Assembly: GCF_002454115.1 (NCBI RefSeq)
Contig: NZ_DKIH01000009.1
Location: 501,252-518,473 of the forward strand
Reading direction: 5' to 3'
Source: Sphingopyxis sp. UBA6723
Lineage (GTDB): Bacteria; Pseudomonadota; Alphaproteobacteria; Sphingomonadales; Sphingomonadaceae
Length of the DNA stretch: 17,222 nt
The notes beneath the pieces were generated by a model. The model had not been told where the DNA came from, made no database searches, and saw only the letters and a program-made list of their open reading frames with translations. Numbering within the stretch: the first letter of the stretch is position 1; every line of letters starts with the position of its first letter. Below, piece by piece: positions 1-7,137 of this stretch. Position numbers and translations under genes: made by a program.

Positions 1-21
1 GACTTCGCTCGACACGAACGG
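1..21. repeat. Partial palindromic repeat, right arm only, cut by the window edge
   Basis: The first 21 bases are identical to bases 5855-5875, the outer part of the right arm of the complete palindrome at 5797-5875, and end in the same GACACGAACGG. The window therefore opens inside a second copy of that element; its left arm would lie upstream and cannot be seen. Bases 22-59, up to the stop of the thioesterase gene, hold nothing recognisable. Confidence 0.8.
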
Positions 22-59
22 AAAAAGGGGAACGTCCGCTTCCCACCCCAAAGCCGCCC

Positions 60-452
60 TCACTCCTGAAACGGCGCCACAACCTCGGCCGTCACGCGCA
101 GCGGGCGCCCGCTCGCCTTGTCGAGCAGCGCCCACACCGTCCGCGCCCGGACATGGACTTTGCCATCGGCGCCGGTGAATTCCATGAAGCGATCGAACTT
201 GGCGCCCTGTGGCTTGTCGGCGACCCACGTCCGCGCGGTCACCGTTTCGCCGGGGCCGAGCGCGCGGAGATAATCGATCTCGTGGCGCACCACGACCCAG
301 ATGTAGGCGTCCTTGTGCGTTTGCGGCGCCGCGGCGTCCCAATGACCGGTCGCGACCTGCTGGATCCACTGGACCCAGACGGCATTGTTGACGTGACCCA
401 GCTCGTCGATGCTGTCGGGGGTGGCGGTGAGCGAGAGGGTGAAGGATTTCAT
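60..452 (-). CDS. Acyl-CoA thioesterase, 4-hydroxybenzoyl-CoA thioesterase (HotDog) family
   Basis: A 130-residue single-domain HotDog protein, the usual length for 4HBT/YbgC-type thioesterases, which hydrolyse acyl-CoA or acyl-ACP thioesters in the cytoplasm. The family signature is near the N-terminus: D16-E-L-G-H20-V-N-N23, in which the Asp and the HVNN segment belong to the active site and its helix. The rest matches the fold, with a long central helix (about residues 24-40) and a run of beta strands ending near VVAPFQE. The start at 452 gives the normal N-terminus MKSFTLSL; the ribosome site is weak. It lies 52 nt downstream of the threonine ammonia-lyase on the same strand and may be cotranscribed with it, although a palindromic repeat fragment sits in the gap. 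The substrate cannot be told from sequence. Confidence 0.85.
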   Translation of the reverse strand: MKSFTLSLTATPDSIDELGHVNNAVWVQWIQQVATGHWDAAAPQTHKDAYIWVVVRHEIDYLRALGPGETVTARTWVADKPQGAKFDRFMEFTGADGKVHVRARTVWALLDKASGRPLRVTAEVVAPFQE

Positions 453-474
453 TTCGCGATCGGGTCCTCTACGC

Positions 475-494
475 CTTCCCCTTCAGGGGAGGGG
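475..494. repeat. Short palindrome, fragment of the CCCCTTCAGGGG repeat family
   Basis: The near-palindrome CTTCCCCTTCAGGGGAGGGG lies between the thioesterase and ilvA genes. The same core, TCCCCTTCAGGGGA or its complement, forms both outer ends of the large element at 2717-2871, so this is probably a solo end or a decayed copy of that family. It could form an RNA hairpin in the transcript leaving ilvA, but no T tract follows, so it is not a convincing terminator. Confidence 0.7.
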
Positions 495-504
495 CTCGTT
501 ACGT

Positions 505-1755
505 CTATGCGAGCTCCACCGTCGTCACCATATACCCCGCATCGCGCAGCGAAGCGACGAGGCTGTCGAGATGCTCGCGGTCGCGCGCTTCGCATTCGAT
601 GTCGGTGATCAGCCCCTTGGCGGGCAGCGTGGTAAAGATGCGCTGGTGATAGATTTCGATGATGTTGACCTGTTTCTCGTCGAACAGCTTCATCACCTTG
701 AACAGCGCGCCGGGGCGGTCCTGTAAGCGAATGCGCAGCCGCGCGATGCGGCCCGAGCGTGCGAGATCGCGCAGCAGCACGTTGGCGAGCAGCCGCGTGT
801 CGATATTGCCGCCGCATAGGACCAGTCCGACCTTGCGCCCGGCAAACTCCTCGGGGTGCGCAAGCAGCGCGGCGAGACCGGCGGCGCCCGCGCCCTCGAC
901 CACGGTCTTTTCGATCTGGAGCAACAGGCTGACCGCGCGTTCCAGATGGCGTTCGGCGACCAGCACGATGTCGTCATTGAGTTCGGCGACGCGCTTGCGC
1001 GTATATTCGCCGGGTTCCTTGACCGCGATCCCCTCGGCCAGCGTGTCGCCCTCGCACGCCATGTCGACGCCGTTCAGCTTGGCATACATCGACGGATAAA
1101 GTTCGGCCTGCACCCCGATCAGGCTGATGTCGGGATTGATCCCGCGCGCCGCGGTTCCCATGCCGGTGAACAGCCCGCCGCCGCCGATCGGGATGATCAG
1201 CGTGTCGATCTCCGGCACATCCTCAAGCATTTCGAGCGCCACCGTCCCCTGCCCCGCGGCGATATGCGGATGATCGAAGGGATGGACAAAGGTCAGCCCG
1301 CGCTCGACTTCCAGCTCGCGCGCATGCGCATAGGCGTCGTCATATTTCTCGCCGAACAGGACGATTTCGGCGCCATGGCTGGCGGTCTGGTACACCTTCA
1401 CCTGCGGCGTGGTTTTCGGCATCACGATCGTCACCGGCACGCCCAGCCGCTTGCCATGATAGGCCAGCCCCTGCGCATGATTGCCCGCCGACGCCGCAAT
1501 GACGCCGCGCGCACGCGCCGCCGGGTCCATCAGCAACAGCGCATTGAGCGCGCCGCGTTCTTTATAGGCCGCGGTGAATTGCAGGTTTTCGAACTTCAGC
1601 CAGACTTCGGCGCCGACCATTTCCGACAGCGTCTGCGAATGCAGCGTCGGGGTGCGCACGATCGCGCCGTCAATTCGCGCTGCCGCCGCGCGCACATCGT
1701 CGAGGGTGATCGCCGGCAAATCGGCAGCGGACAGGGTGGGTGCGGTCGTGCTCAT
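505..1755 (-). CDS. ilvA: Threonine ammonia-lyase (threonine dehydratase), single ACT domain form
   Basis: A PLP enzyme that deaminates L-threonine to 2-oxobutanoate and ammonia, the first step towards isoleucine or a route of threonine breakdown. The fold-type II PLP motifs are present: AAYKERGA with the Schiff-base lysine at K65, SAGNHAQG at 89-96, and the phosphate-binding loop GGGG at 191-194. Residues about 337-416 form one C-terminal ACT domain (IARLRIRLQDRPGALFKV), which in this family binds regulatory amino acids. At 416 residues it belongs to the shorter one-ACT group rather than the ~514-residue two-ACT biosynthetic IlvA of E. coli, so the symbol follows common usage and a catabolic (tdcB-like) role is not excluded. 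The start ATG (1753-1755) lies only 41 nt from the divergent gene at 1797, so the two promoters must overlap or reach into the genes. Confidence 0.92.
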   Translation of the reverse strand: MSTTAPTLSAADLPAITLDDVRAAAARIDGAIVRTPTLHSQTLSEMVGAEVWLKFENLQFTAAYKERGALNALLLMDPAARARGVIAASAGNHAQGLAYHGKRLGVPVTIVMPKTTPQVKVYQTASHGAEIVLFGEKYDDAYAHARELEVERGLTFVHPFDHPHIAAGQGTVALEMLEDVPEIDTLIIPIGGGGLFTGMGTAARGINPDISLIGVQAELYPSMYAKLNGVDMACEGDTLAEGIAVKEPGEYTRKRVAELNDDIVLVAERHLERAVSLLLQIEKTVVEGAGAAGLAALLAHPEEFAGRKVGLVLCGGNIDTRLLANVLLRDLARSGRIARLRIRLQDRPGALFKVMKLFDEKQVNIIEIYHQRIFTTLPAKGLITDIECEARDREHLDSLVASLRDAGYMVTTVELA

Positions 1756-1796
1756 GATGCCGCTCGCCCTAGCCTATCTGGCGCACCGCGCAAACC

Positions 1797-2693
1797 ATGG
1801 TTATGAGCCATGGGATGAGCCACGAAAAATTGCGCATCAGCTTCATCGGCACCGGCGTCATGGGCGGACCGATGGCGGGTCACCTTGCGAAAGCGGGCCA
1901 TCACCTCACCGTCTATAACCGTACCCGGGCGAAGGCAGATGCCTGGGTGGCGCAGCATGGCGGCGCCGCGGCGGCGACCCCGGCGGAGGCTGCGCGGGAT
2001 GCCGATGTTGTGCTGACGTGCGTCGGCAACGACGACGACCTCGCGCAGGTCACGCTCGGCCGCGACGGCGCTTTCAAGGCGATGCGCAAGGGCGCGCTGT
2101 TCGTCGATCACACGACCGTGTCGGCGCGGATCGCGCGCCAGCTGTCGGTCGAGGCCGAAGGGCTCGGGCTGCTGTGCCTCGACGCACCGGTGTCGGGTGG
2201 CGAAGCGGGCGCGCAGAACGGCACGCTGTCGATCATGTGCGGCGGCACGAAGGCCGCGTTCGCCGCTGCCGAGCCGGTGATGCAGGCCTATGCAGCGCGC
2301 ATGGTCCATATCGGCGGCCCCGGCGCCGGGCAGACGACCAAGATGGTCAACCAGATCGCGATCGCCGGGGTGCTGCAAGGCCTGTCTGAAGCGCTCCGCT
2401 TTGCGCAGGCGTCGCGGCTCGACACCGACAAGGTGTTTGAGGCGGTGTCGGGCGGCGCCGCGGCAAGCTGGCAGATGCTCAACCGCTGGGACACGATGGC
2501 AAAGGACGAGTTCGATTTCGGCTTCGCGGTCGACTGGATGCGCAAGGATCTAGGCCTCGCGCTCGACGAAGCGCGCGCGAACGGCGCGACGATCCCGGTC
2601 GCCGCCATCGTCGATCAATTTTACGCCGATGTGCAAAAGGCCGGACATGGTCGCCGCGACACCAGCTCGCTTATAACAAGGTTGCCGAAATGA
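1797..2693 (+). CDS. NAD(P)-dependent oxidoreductase of the 3-hydroxyisobutyrate dehydrogenase family
   Basis: A cytoplasmic beta-hydroxyacid dehydrogenase of 298 residues, the normal family length. The N-terminal Rossmann domain carries G18-T-G-V-M-G23. The substrate-binding motif DAPVSGG is at 129-135, and the catalytic lysine is K182 in GQTTKMVNQ. Family members oxidise or reduce 3-hydroxyisobutyrate, tartronate semialdehyde, glyoxylate or succinic semialdehyde; sequence alone does not choose between them. Three in-frame ATGs (1797, 1803, 1815) crowd the start, and no strong ribosome site separates them; the N-terminal MVMSHG of the longest form looks dispensable. Its stop overlaps the next start as ATGA (2690-2693), which points to translational coupling with the amidohydrolase and to being the first gene of the plus-strand operon. 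Confidence 0.88.
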   Translation: MVMSHGMSHEKLRISFIGTGVMGGPMAGHLAKAGHHLTVYNRTRAKADAWVAQHGGAAAATPAEAARDADVVLTCVGNDDDLAQVTLGRDGAFKAMRKGALFVDHTTVSARIARQLSVEAEGLGLLCLDAPVSGGEAGAQNGTLSIMCGGTKAAFAAAEPVMQAYAARMVHIGGPGAGQTTKMVNQIAIAGVLQGLSEALRFAQASRLDTDKVFEAVSGGAAASWQMLNRWDTMAKDEFDFGFAVDWMRKDLGLALDEARANGATIPVAAIVDQFYADVQKAGHGRRDTSSLITRLPK

Positions 2694-4525
2694 ACCGCCT
2701 CAACTTTCTAAAATCTCTCCCCTTCAGGGGAGCGCAGCGAGACTTGCGAACTTGTTCGCTAGTCGCAGCGGGTGGGGTCCATCGGACTAGCGCTAGGCCG
2801 ATGGACCCCACCCCGCTGCGACTAGGCAGCAAGCTGCCGAGTCTCGCTACCCCTCCCCTGAAGGGGAGGGGCTTTATCGCCGCCGCGCTCGCCCTCACCC
2901 TCGCCGCGCCCGCACACGCTGACACGCTCGTCGACAATGTCAACGGCATCACGCTCGACAAGGACGGCAAGCTGGTGCGCTTCACCGGGCTGGTCATCGA
3001 CAAGGATGGCAAGGTCAAACAACTGCTCGATCGCAAGGACAAGCGGCCCGAACGCCCCGATTTCAAGGAAGACGGCAAGGGCCGCACCCTGATCCCCGGG
3101 CTGATCGACGCGCACGGCCATGTCATGGGGCTGGGCTTCCAGCTGATGCTGCTCGATCTCTCGGGCACCAACTCGCTGGCCGAAGCGCAGGCGGCGATCC
3201 GCAAATATGCCGCGGACAATCCCGAAATGCCGTGGATCATCGGGTCGGGATGGAATCAGGAAAAATGGGGGCTGGGCCGGTTCCCGACCGCCGCCGACCT
3301 TGACGCCGCCGTGCCGAACCGCCCCGTCTGGCTCGAACGCGTCGATGGCCATGCCGGCTGGGCGAACACCGCCGCGATGACTGCGGCGAAGGTTACCGCC
3401 GCCAGCAAGTCGCCCGATGGCGGCCGCATCGAAATGGCGAGCGGCAAACCGAGCGGGGTCTTTGTCGACGCCGCGATGAGCCTGATCGATAGCGCCAAGC
3501 CCAAACCGCTCGCGCGCGACCTCGACCGCGCGCTATTGCTCGCGCAGCAAAAACTGCTCGAACAGGGGATCACCGCGATCGCCGACATGGGGACGTCGAT
3601 CCTCGATTGGCAGGCATTCCGCCGCGCGGGGGACAAGAAACAGCTTGCGGTCCGCATCCTCAGCTACGGCGGCGACATCGACAATATGGCGATGATCGCG
3701 GGCGGCGAACCGACGCCGTGGCTGTACGACGACCGGCTGCGCATGGTCGGGGTCAAATTGTACCTCGACGGCGCGCTCGGGTCGCGAGGGGCGTGGCTAA
3801 AGGCGCCATATAGCGATGCGCCGGGCCAGACCGGCCTGCCGCTGCTCACCCCCGCGCAACTCCGGAACAAGATGGTGCGCGCGTCGATGGACAAGTTCCA
3901 GGTGACGATCCACGCGATCGGCGACGCAGCCAATGCCGAGGCCTTGAACGCGATCGCCGACCTTACCGCCGACTTGCCGGGCGAACGGCGCTGGCGCATC
4001 GAACATGCGCAGGTCATCGACCCGGCCGACATCACGCGCTTCGCCAGCCTCAAGGTCATTGCGTCGATGCAGCCCGTCCATCAAACCAGCGATCGGCTGA
4101 TGGCCGAAGCGCGGCTCGGCCCCGACCGCCTCAAGGGCGCCTATGCCTGGCGCAGCCTGCAGGCCGCAGGCGCCCGCATCGCCTTTGGCTCCGACGTGCC
4201 GGTAGAAAGCGCCAATCCCTTCCCCGGGCTTGCCGCCGCGATCTCGCGCACCGATGCCAAGGGCGAACCCTTTGGCGGCTGGCGCCCCGAGGAAGCGGTC
4301 AGCCGCGAGACCGCGCTTGACGGTTTCACCCGCACCGCAGCCTACGCCGGTTTTGCCGAGGATCGCATCGGCACCCTGATGCCCGGGATGCGCGCCGACT
4401 TCCTCATCGTCGACGCCGATCCGATGCTCGCCAGCCCCGACGAAATTCGCCGCATGACCCCGCTCGAAACCTGGATCGGCGGCTATCGCTATTACAAGAA
4501 AGAGGCGTCCGGTGGCGGGCGGTAA
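2690..4525 (+). CDS. Exported amidohydrolase family 3 protein (YtcJ/deformylase-like), signal peptide interrupted by a repeat
   Basis: A 611-residue metal-dependent amidohydrolase of the YtcJ / N-substituted formamide deformylase group, which hydrolyses C-N bonds of amides or formamides. Metal-site residues are visible: H142-G-H144 in GLIDAHGHV, K356 in KLYLDGALGSRG, H408 in TIHAIGD, H439 in RIEHAQV and D502 in FGSDVPVES. RVDGHAGWANTAAM is also typical. The start at 2690 is fixed by the ATGA overlap with the preceding gene. The N-terminus is odd: MNRLNFLK and the hydrophobic core FIAAALALTLAAPAHA are separated by 53 codons (residues 9-61, bases 2714-2872) encoded by a palindromic repeat. Without them it reads as a classical Sec signal peptide cleaved after A77. 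Translation from Met38 (2801) is a possible alternative. It overlaps the next gene by 14 nt. The true substrate is unknown. Confidence 0.88.
   Translation: MNRLNFLKSLPFRGAQRDLRTCSLVAAGGVHRTSARPMDPTPLRLGSKLPSLATPPLKGRGFIAAALALTLAAPAHADTLVDNVNGITLDKDGKLVRFTGLVIDKDGKVKQLLDRKDKRPERPDFKEDGKGRTLIPGLIDAHGHVMGLGFQLMLLDLSGTNSLAEAQAAIRKYAADNPEMPWIIGSGWNQEKWGLGRFPTAADLDAAVPNRPVWLERVDGHAGWANTAAMTAAKVTAASKSPDGGRIEMASGKPSGVFVDAAMSLIDSAKPKPLARDLDRALLLAQQKLLEQGITAIADMGTSILDWQAFRRAGDKKQLAVRILSYGGDIDNMAMIAGGEPTPWLYDDRLRMVGVKLYLDGALGSRGAWLKAPYSDAPGQTGLPLLTPAQLRNKMVRASMDKFQVTIHAIGDAANAEALNAIADLTADLPGERRWRIEHAQVIDPADITRFASLKVIASMQPVHQTSDRLMAEARLGPDRLKGAYAWRSLQAAGARIAFGSDVPVESANPFPGLAAAISRTDAKGEPFGGWRPEEAVSRETALDGFTRTAAYAGFAEDRIGTLMPGMRADFLIVDADPMLASPDEIRRMTPLETWIGGYRYYKKEASGGGR
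2717..2871. repeat. Palindromic element (~155 bp) inside the amidohydrolase signal-peptide coding region
   Basis: The left half (from 2717) and right half (to 2871) are imperfect inverted copies. Both ends carry CCCCTTCAGGGG or its complement, itself a small hairpin. Inner matches include AGCGAGACT against AGTCTCGCT, CTAGTCGCAGCGGG against its complement around 2813-2825, and GGGGTCCATCGG against CCGATGGACCCC meeting near 2790. The element is read through in frame without a stop. It resembles in architecture the other palindromes of this window (small hairpin inside each arm) and shares its end sequence with the fragment at 475-494. Confidence 0.85.
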
Positions 4526-5774
4526 CACGCCCAGTCGCCGCGCGCTGCTGACCGGCCTCGCCGCGCTGCCCGTCGCAGCGACCGCGGCGGCGGCCGAGCG
4601 CAAGTCAAGGAAACGCAAACCCGCCAAACCCAAAATCCCGCATGTCGACGTCGCGATCATCGGCGCCGGGGTGTTCGGCGCTTGGACCGCGTGGCATCTG
4701 ATCCGTGCGGGCAAAAGCGTGCGGCTGTTCGACGCCTATGGCGCGGGCCATGCGCGCGCCTCGTCGGGCGGCGAGAGCCGCGTCATCCGCATGGGGTACG
4801 GCGCCGACACCATTTATTCCGAAATGGCGCGCGAATCCTTGCCCTATTGGAAAGCCCTATCCGACACCGCCAGCGCGCCGATCTTTCACAACACCGGCGT
4901 GCTGTGGTTCGGGCCACAGGGCGATGCCTATACCGCGCAGTCGCTGGCGTGGTTGCAGGCGAACCGTGTGGGGCACGAGCATGGCGACGTTGCTTGGTTG
5001 CAAAACAAGTACCGCCAGATCCAGTTTTTTCAGGGCGAAACCGGCGTCCTCGAAACCGAAAGCGGCGCGCTGATCGCCGCGCGTGGGGTACAAGAAGTGA
5101 TCGCCGACGCGCAGATCGCGGTCGAGCGCGTCGTGATGCCCGCCCCCTTGCTGTCGAAACGGATCAAGCGCCACAGCCTGCCCGACGGCGGCACCGCCGA
5201 TCATCTCGTCTACGCGCTCGGTCCCTGGCTCGCCGAGCTGTTCCCGCAACAGTTGATGAACAAGATCGTCGCGACGCGGCAGGAGGTCTATCACTTCGGC
5301 GCGCCGCAGGGCGACACGCGCTTCGCCCCGCCCGAATTGCCGGTGTGGGCCGACAACAGCAACAACGGCATCTTCTATGGCATCCCCGACATCGAAGGCG
5401 CCGGGTTCAAGATCGCGATCGACCGCCACGGCCCGGTCGTCGACCCCGACACGATGGAACGGCAACTCACCCCGGCGGGGATAGCCGAAGCGCGCGCCTA
5501 TATCGCGCGCCGCTTCCCCGCGCTCGCGTCGGCGCCGCTGATCGGCGGGCGCGTCTGCCAATATGAGAACAGCTCAAGCGGCGATTATCTGATCGACCGT
5601 TTTCCCGGACAGGAGCGCGTGTGGCTGATCGGTGGCGGATCGGGGCATGGGTTCAAGAACGGCCCCGCGGTGGGCAAGCGCGTCGCGGCGCATATCCTTG
5701 ATGCGAAGCTGGCGGTCGAACCGCGCTTCAGCTTTGCGACCAAGGGGACGGTAGCGGCGCGGACGGTGTTTTGA
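4512..5774 (+). CDS. Tat-signal FAD-dependent oxidoreductase, sarcosine oxidase / N-methyl-amino-acid oxidase (DAO) family
   Basis: A 420-residue flavoprotein of the D-amino-acid oxidase (DAO) superfamily, which oxidises amines or N-methylated amino acids with loss of hydrogen to oxygen or another acceptor. A twin-arginine-like leader, SRRALLTGLAALPVAATAA, occupies residues 8-26, followed by a Lys/Arg-rich linker, so export of the folded flavoprotein is predicted. The dinucleotide fold starts at IIGAGVFGAWTAWHL (about 50-64). Near the C-terminus GGRVCQYENSSSGDYLID and GGGSGHGFKNGPAVG closely match the monomeric sarcosine oxidase pattern; C349 is at the position of the cysteine that binds FAD covalently there. 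The start is GTG at 4512, overlapping the amidohydrolase stop by 14 nt, consistent with coupled translation. The real substrate is unknown. The stretch about 185-225 is shorter than usual for the family. Confidence 0.83.
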   Translation: MAGGNTPSRRALLTGLAALPVAATAAAAERKSRKRKPAKPKIPHVDVAIIGAGVFGAWTAWHLIRAGKSVRLFDAYGAGHARASSGGESRVIRMGYGADTIYSEMARESLPYWKALSDTASAPIFHNTGVLWFGPQGDAYTAQSLAWLQANRVGHEHGDVAWLQNKYRQIQFFQGETGVLETESGALIAARGVQEVIADAQIAVERVVMPAPLLSKRIKRHSLPDGGTADHLVYALGPWLAELFPQQLMNKIVATRQEVYHFGAPQGDTRFAPPELPVWADNSNNGIFYGIPDIEGAGFKIAIDRHGPVVDPDTMERQLTPAGIAEARAYIARRFPALASAPLIGGRVCQYENSSSGDYLIDRFPGQERVWLIGGGSGHGFKNGPAVGKRVAAHILDAKLAVEPRFSFATKGTVAARTVF

Positions 5775-5796
5775 TGCCCGGCGCGACCCTCTACTC

Positions 5797-5875
5797 CCGT
5801 TCGTGTCGAGCGAAGTCGAGACACGCTGCGTTCGTGCACGCCTTCGCGTGTCTCGACTTCGCTCGACACGAACGG
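5797..5875. repeat. Perfect palindrome with 29-bp arms, in the operon gap
   Basis: Bases 5797-5825 and 5847-5875 are exact inverted copies (ends CCGTTCGTG and CACGAACGG) around a 21-nt centre containing GTGCAC. The element fills most of the 112 nt between the FAD oxidase and the FMN enzyme. Transcribed, it would form a very stable hairpin directly before the ribosome site of the FMN enzyme. The right arm recurs at the window start (1-21), and the outer ends match the element at 10993-11080. Confidence 0.92.
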
Positions 5876-5886
5876 ATAAGCGGGAA

Positions 5887-7035
5887 ATGAAACTCACCGA
5901 CTGCCACAATATCGACGACTTCCGCGCCCTCGCGAAGCGCCGCCTGCCCTGGCCGGTGTTCGACTATATCGACGGCGCTGCCGACGACGAAGTCACCCGC
6001 CGCCGCAATCGCGCTGCGTTCGACGATTGCGACCTGATCCCGCGCGTCCTTGCCGGGGTCGAAAGCGTCGACATGCGCACTAGGCTGTTCGGGCGCGAAA
6101 TGGCGATGCCGTTGTTCCTGTCGCCGACCGCGCTCCAGCGTCTGTTCCATTGGCAGGGCGAGCGCGCCGCCCTCCGCGCCGCCGCCAAAGCCGGAACGAT
6201 GGCGGGTATTTCCAGCCTCGCGACGATCAGCCTCGCCGAAGCCGGCGCGCTGACCGACGGCCCCAAGCTGTTCCAGCTCTATGTCCACAAGGACGAAGGG
6301 CTGAACCGCGCAATGCTGGAGGCGGCGCGCGCCGCGAAATTCGACGCGGTCGCGCTCACCGTCGATACGATCGTCGGCGGCAACCGCGAACGCTGCCTCC
6401 GATCAGGCTTCACCTCGCCGCCGCGCTTCACGCCGGGCAATATGCTGAGTTATGCAGCCAAACCCGGCTGGGGGCTCAACTATGTGCTGCGCGAAAAGTT
6501 CAGCCTGCCCAACCTCGCGACGCATGTGTCCGAGGGTTCGAGCGTCCCCAAATCGGTCGCCGACTATTTCACCTCGATGCTCGACCAGAGCCTCGACTGG
6601 CAGCGCGCCGAGGCGATCCGCAAGCAGTGGGACGGCCCCTTCTGCCTGAAAGGCATCGTCGCGGTCGAGGATGCGCGGCGCGCGGTCGAGATCGGCGCCA
6701 CCGCGATCATGGTATCGAACCACGGCGGGCGCCAACTCGACGGCAGTCGCGCACCCTTCGACGCGCTGGCCGAGATCGTCGATGCGGTCGGCGACAAGAT
6801 CGAGGTGATCTGCGACGGCGGCATCACCCGCGGCACGCATGTGCTCAAAGCGCTGTCGGTCGGCGCCAAGGCCTGCTCGGGCGGCCGCCTTTACCTCTAC
6901 GCGCTCGCCGCGGCGGGCGAGGATGGCGTGGCGCGCGCCATCGCGCTGCTGCGCGCCGAGATGGAGCGCGGCATGAAATTGATGGGAGCCAAGACGCTCA
7001 CCGATCTGTCGCGCGACAACCTGCGCTGGCGGTAA
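5887..7035 (+). CDS. FMN-dependent alpha-hydroxy-acid dehydrogenase/oxidase (L-lactate dehydrogenase family)
   Basis: A 382-residue TIM-barrel flavoenzyme of the family that includes LldD, glycolate oxidase and mandelate dehydrogenase, oxidising L-2-hydroxy acids to 2-oxo acids. The N-terminus PWPVFDYIDGAADDEVTRRRN is standard. The active-site motif SNHGGRQLDG contains the catalytic base H279 and R282. The FMN phosphate loop is CDGGITRGTHVLKAL, followed by GGRLYLYALAAAGEDGV. The start was set at the ATG at 5887, preceded by GCGGGA, because this gives the family N-terminus MKLTDCHNIDDF; an in-frame ATG at 5803 lies inside the palindrome and would add 28 repeat-encoded residues. It is the last gene of the plus-strand cluster. 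Substrate (lactate or another 2-hydroxy acid) is not decidable here. Confidence 0.9.
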   Translation: MKLTDCHNIDDFRALAKRRLPWPVFDYIDGAADDEVTRRRNRAAFDDCDLIPRVLAGVESVDMRTRLFGREMAMPLFLSPTALQRLFHWQGERAALRAAAKAGTMAGISSLATISLAEAGALTDGPKLFQLYVHKDEGLNRAMLEAARAAKFDAVALTVDTIVGGNRERCLRSGFTSPPRFTPGNMLSYAAKPGWGLNYVLREKFSLPNLATHVSEGSSVPKSVADYFTSMLDQSLDWQRAEAIRKQWDGPFCLKGIVAVEDARRAVEIGATAIMVSNHGGRQLDGSRAPFDALAEIVDAVGDKIEVICDGGITRGTHVLKALSVGAKACSGGRLYLYALAAAGEDGVARAIALLRAEMERGMKLMGAKTLTDLSRDNLRWR

Positions 7036-7046
7036 AATGCGATGCG

Positions 7047-7125
7047 CCCCTGCGAAGGCAGGGGCCCATCACCTGTCGGCGTTAGCTTGAACCGGCCGGT
7101 GATGGGTCCCCGCCTACGCGGGGAC
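7047..7125. repeat. Palindromic element between two convergent genes
   Basis: Two inverted arms meet around a 24-nt centre: the left is 7047-7073 (CCCCTGCGAAGGCAGGGG then CCCATCACC), the right 7098-7125 (GGTGATGGG then TCCCCGCCTACGCGGGGA). Each arm holds its own hairpin: CCCCTGC-gaag-GCAGGGG and GTCCCCGC-ctac-GCGGGGAC. It fills the gap between the ends of the FMN enzyme gene and creD. The right hairpin is followed on the plus strand by ACACCGGTCTTTTTA, so it might help end the operon transcript, but the T run is far from the stem. Confidence 0.88.
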
Positions 7126-7137
7126 ACACCGGTCTTT

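Noticed and set aside
856..1806. A 316-residue plus-strand frame opposite ilvA
   Set aside because: It lies wholly against a gene with all PLP-enzyme motifs, shows Arg/His-rich composition without domain features, and has no ribosome site.
2690..2900. The palindrome region as evidence that the amidohydrolase is a pseudogene
   Set aside because: The frame is uninterrupted, the ATGA coupling is intact, and all metal-binding residues downstream are present.
3797..4714. A 305-residue minus-strand frame across the amidohydrolase and FAD oxidase junction
   Set aside because: Opposes two well supported genes, has Gly/Ala-rich low-information sequence and no family motif.
5803..5886. N-terminal extension of the FMN enzyme starting at 5803
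   Set aside because: The added residues come entirely from the palindrome, and the family N-terminus begins at 5887 with its own ribosome site. It is kept only as a remark in the findings.
7047..7125. tRNA or small structured RNA gene
   Set aside because: The double hairpin lacks tRNA consensus blocks and is explained by its inverted-repeat architecture shared with other elements.
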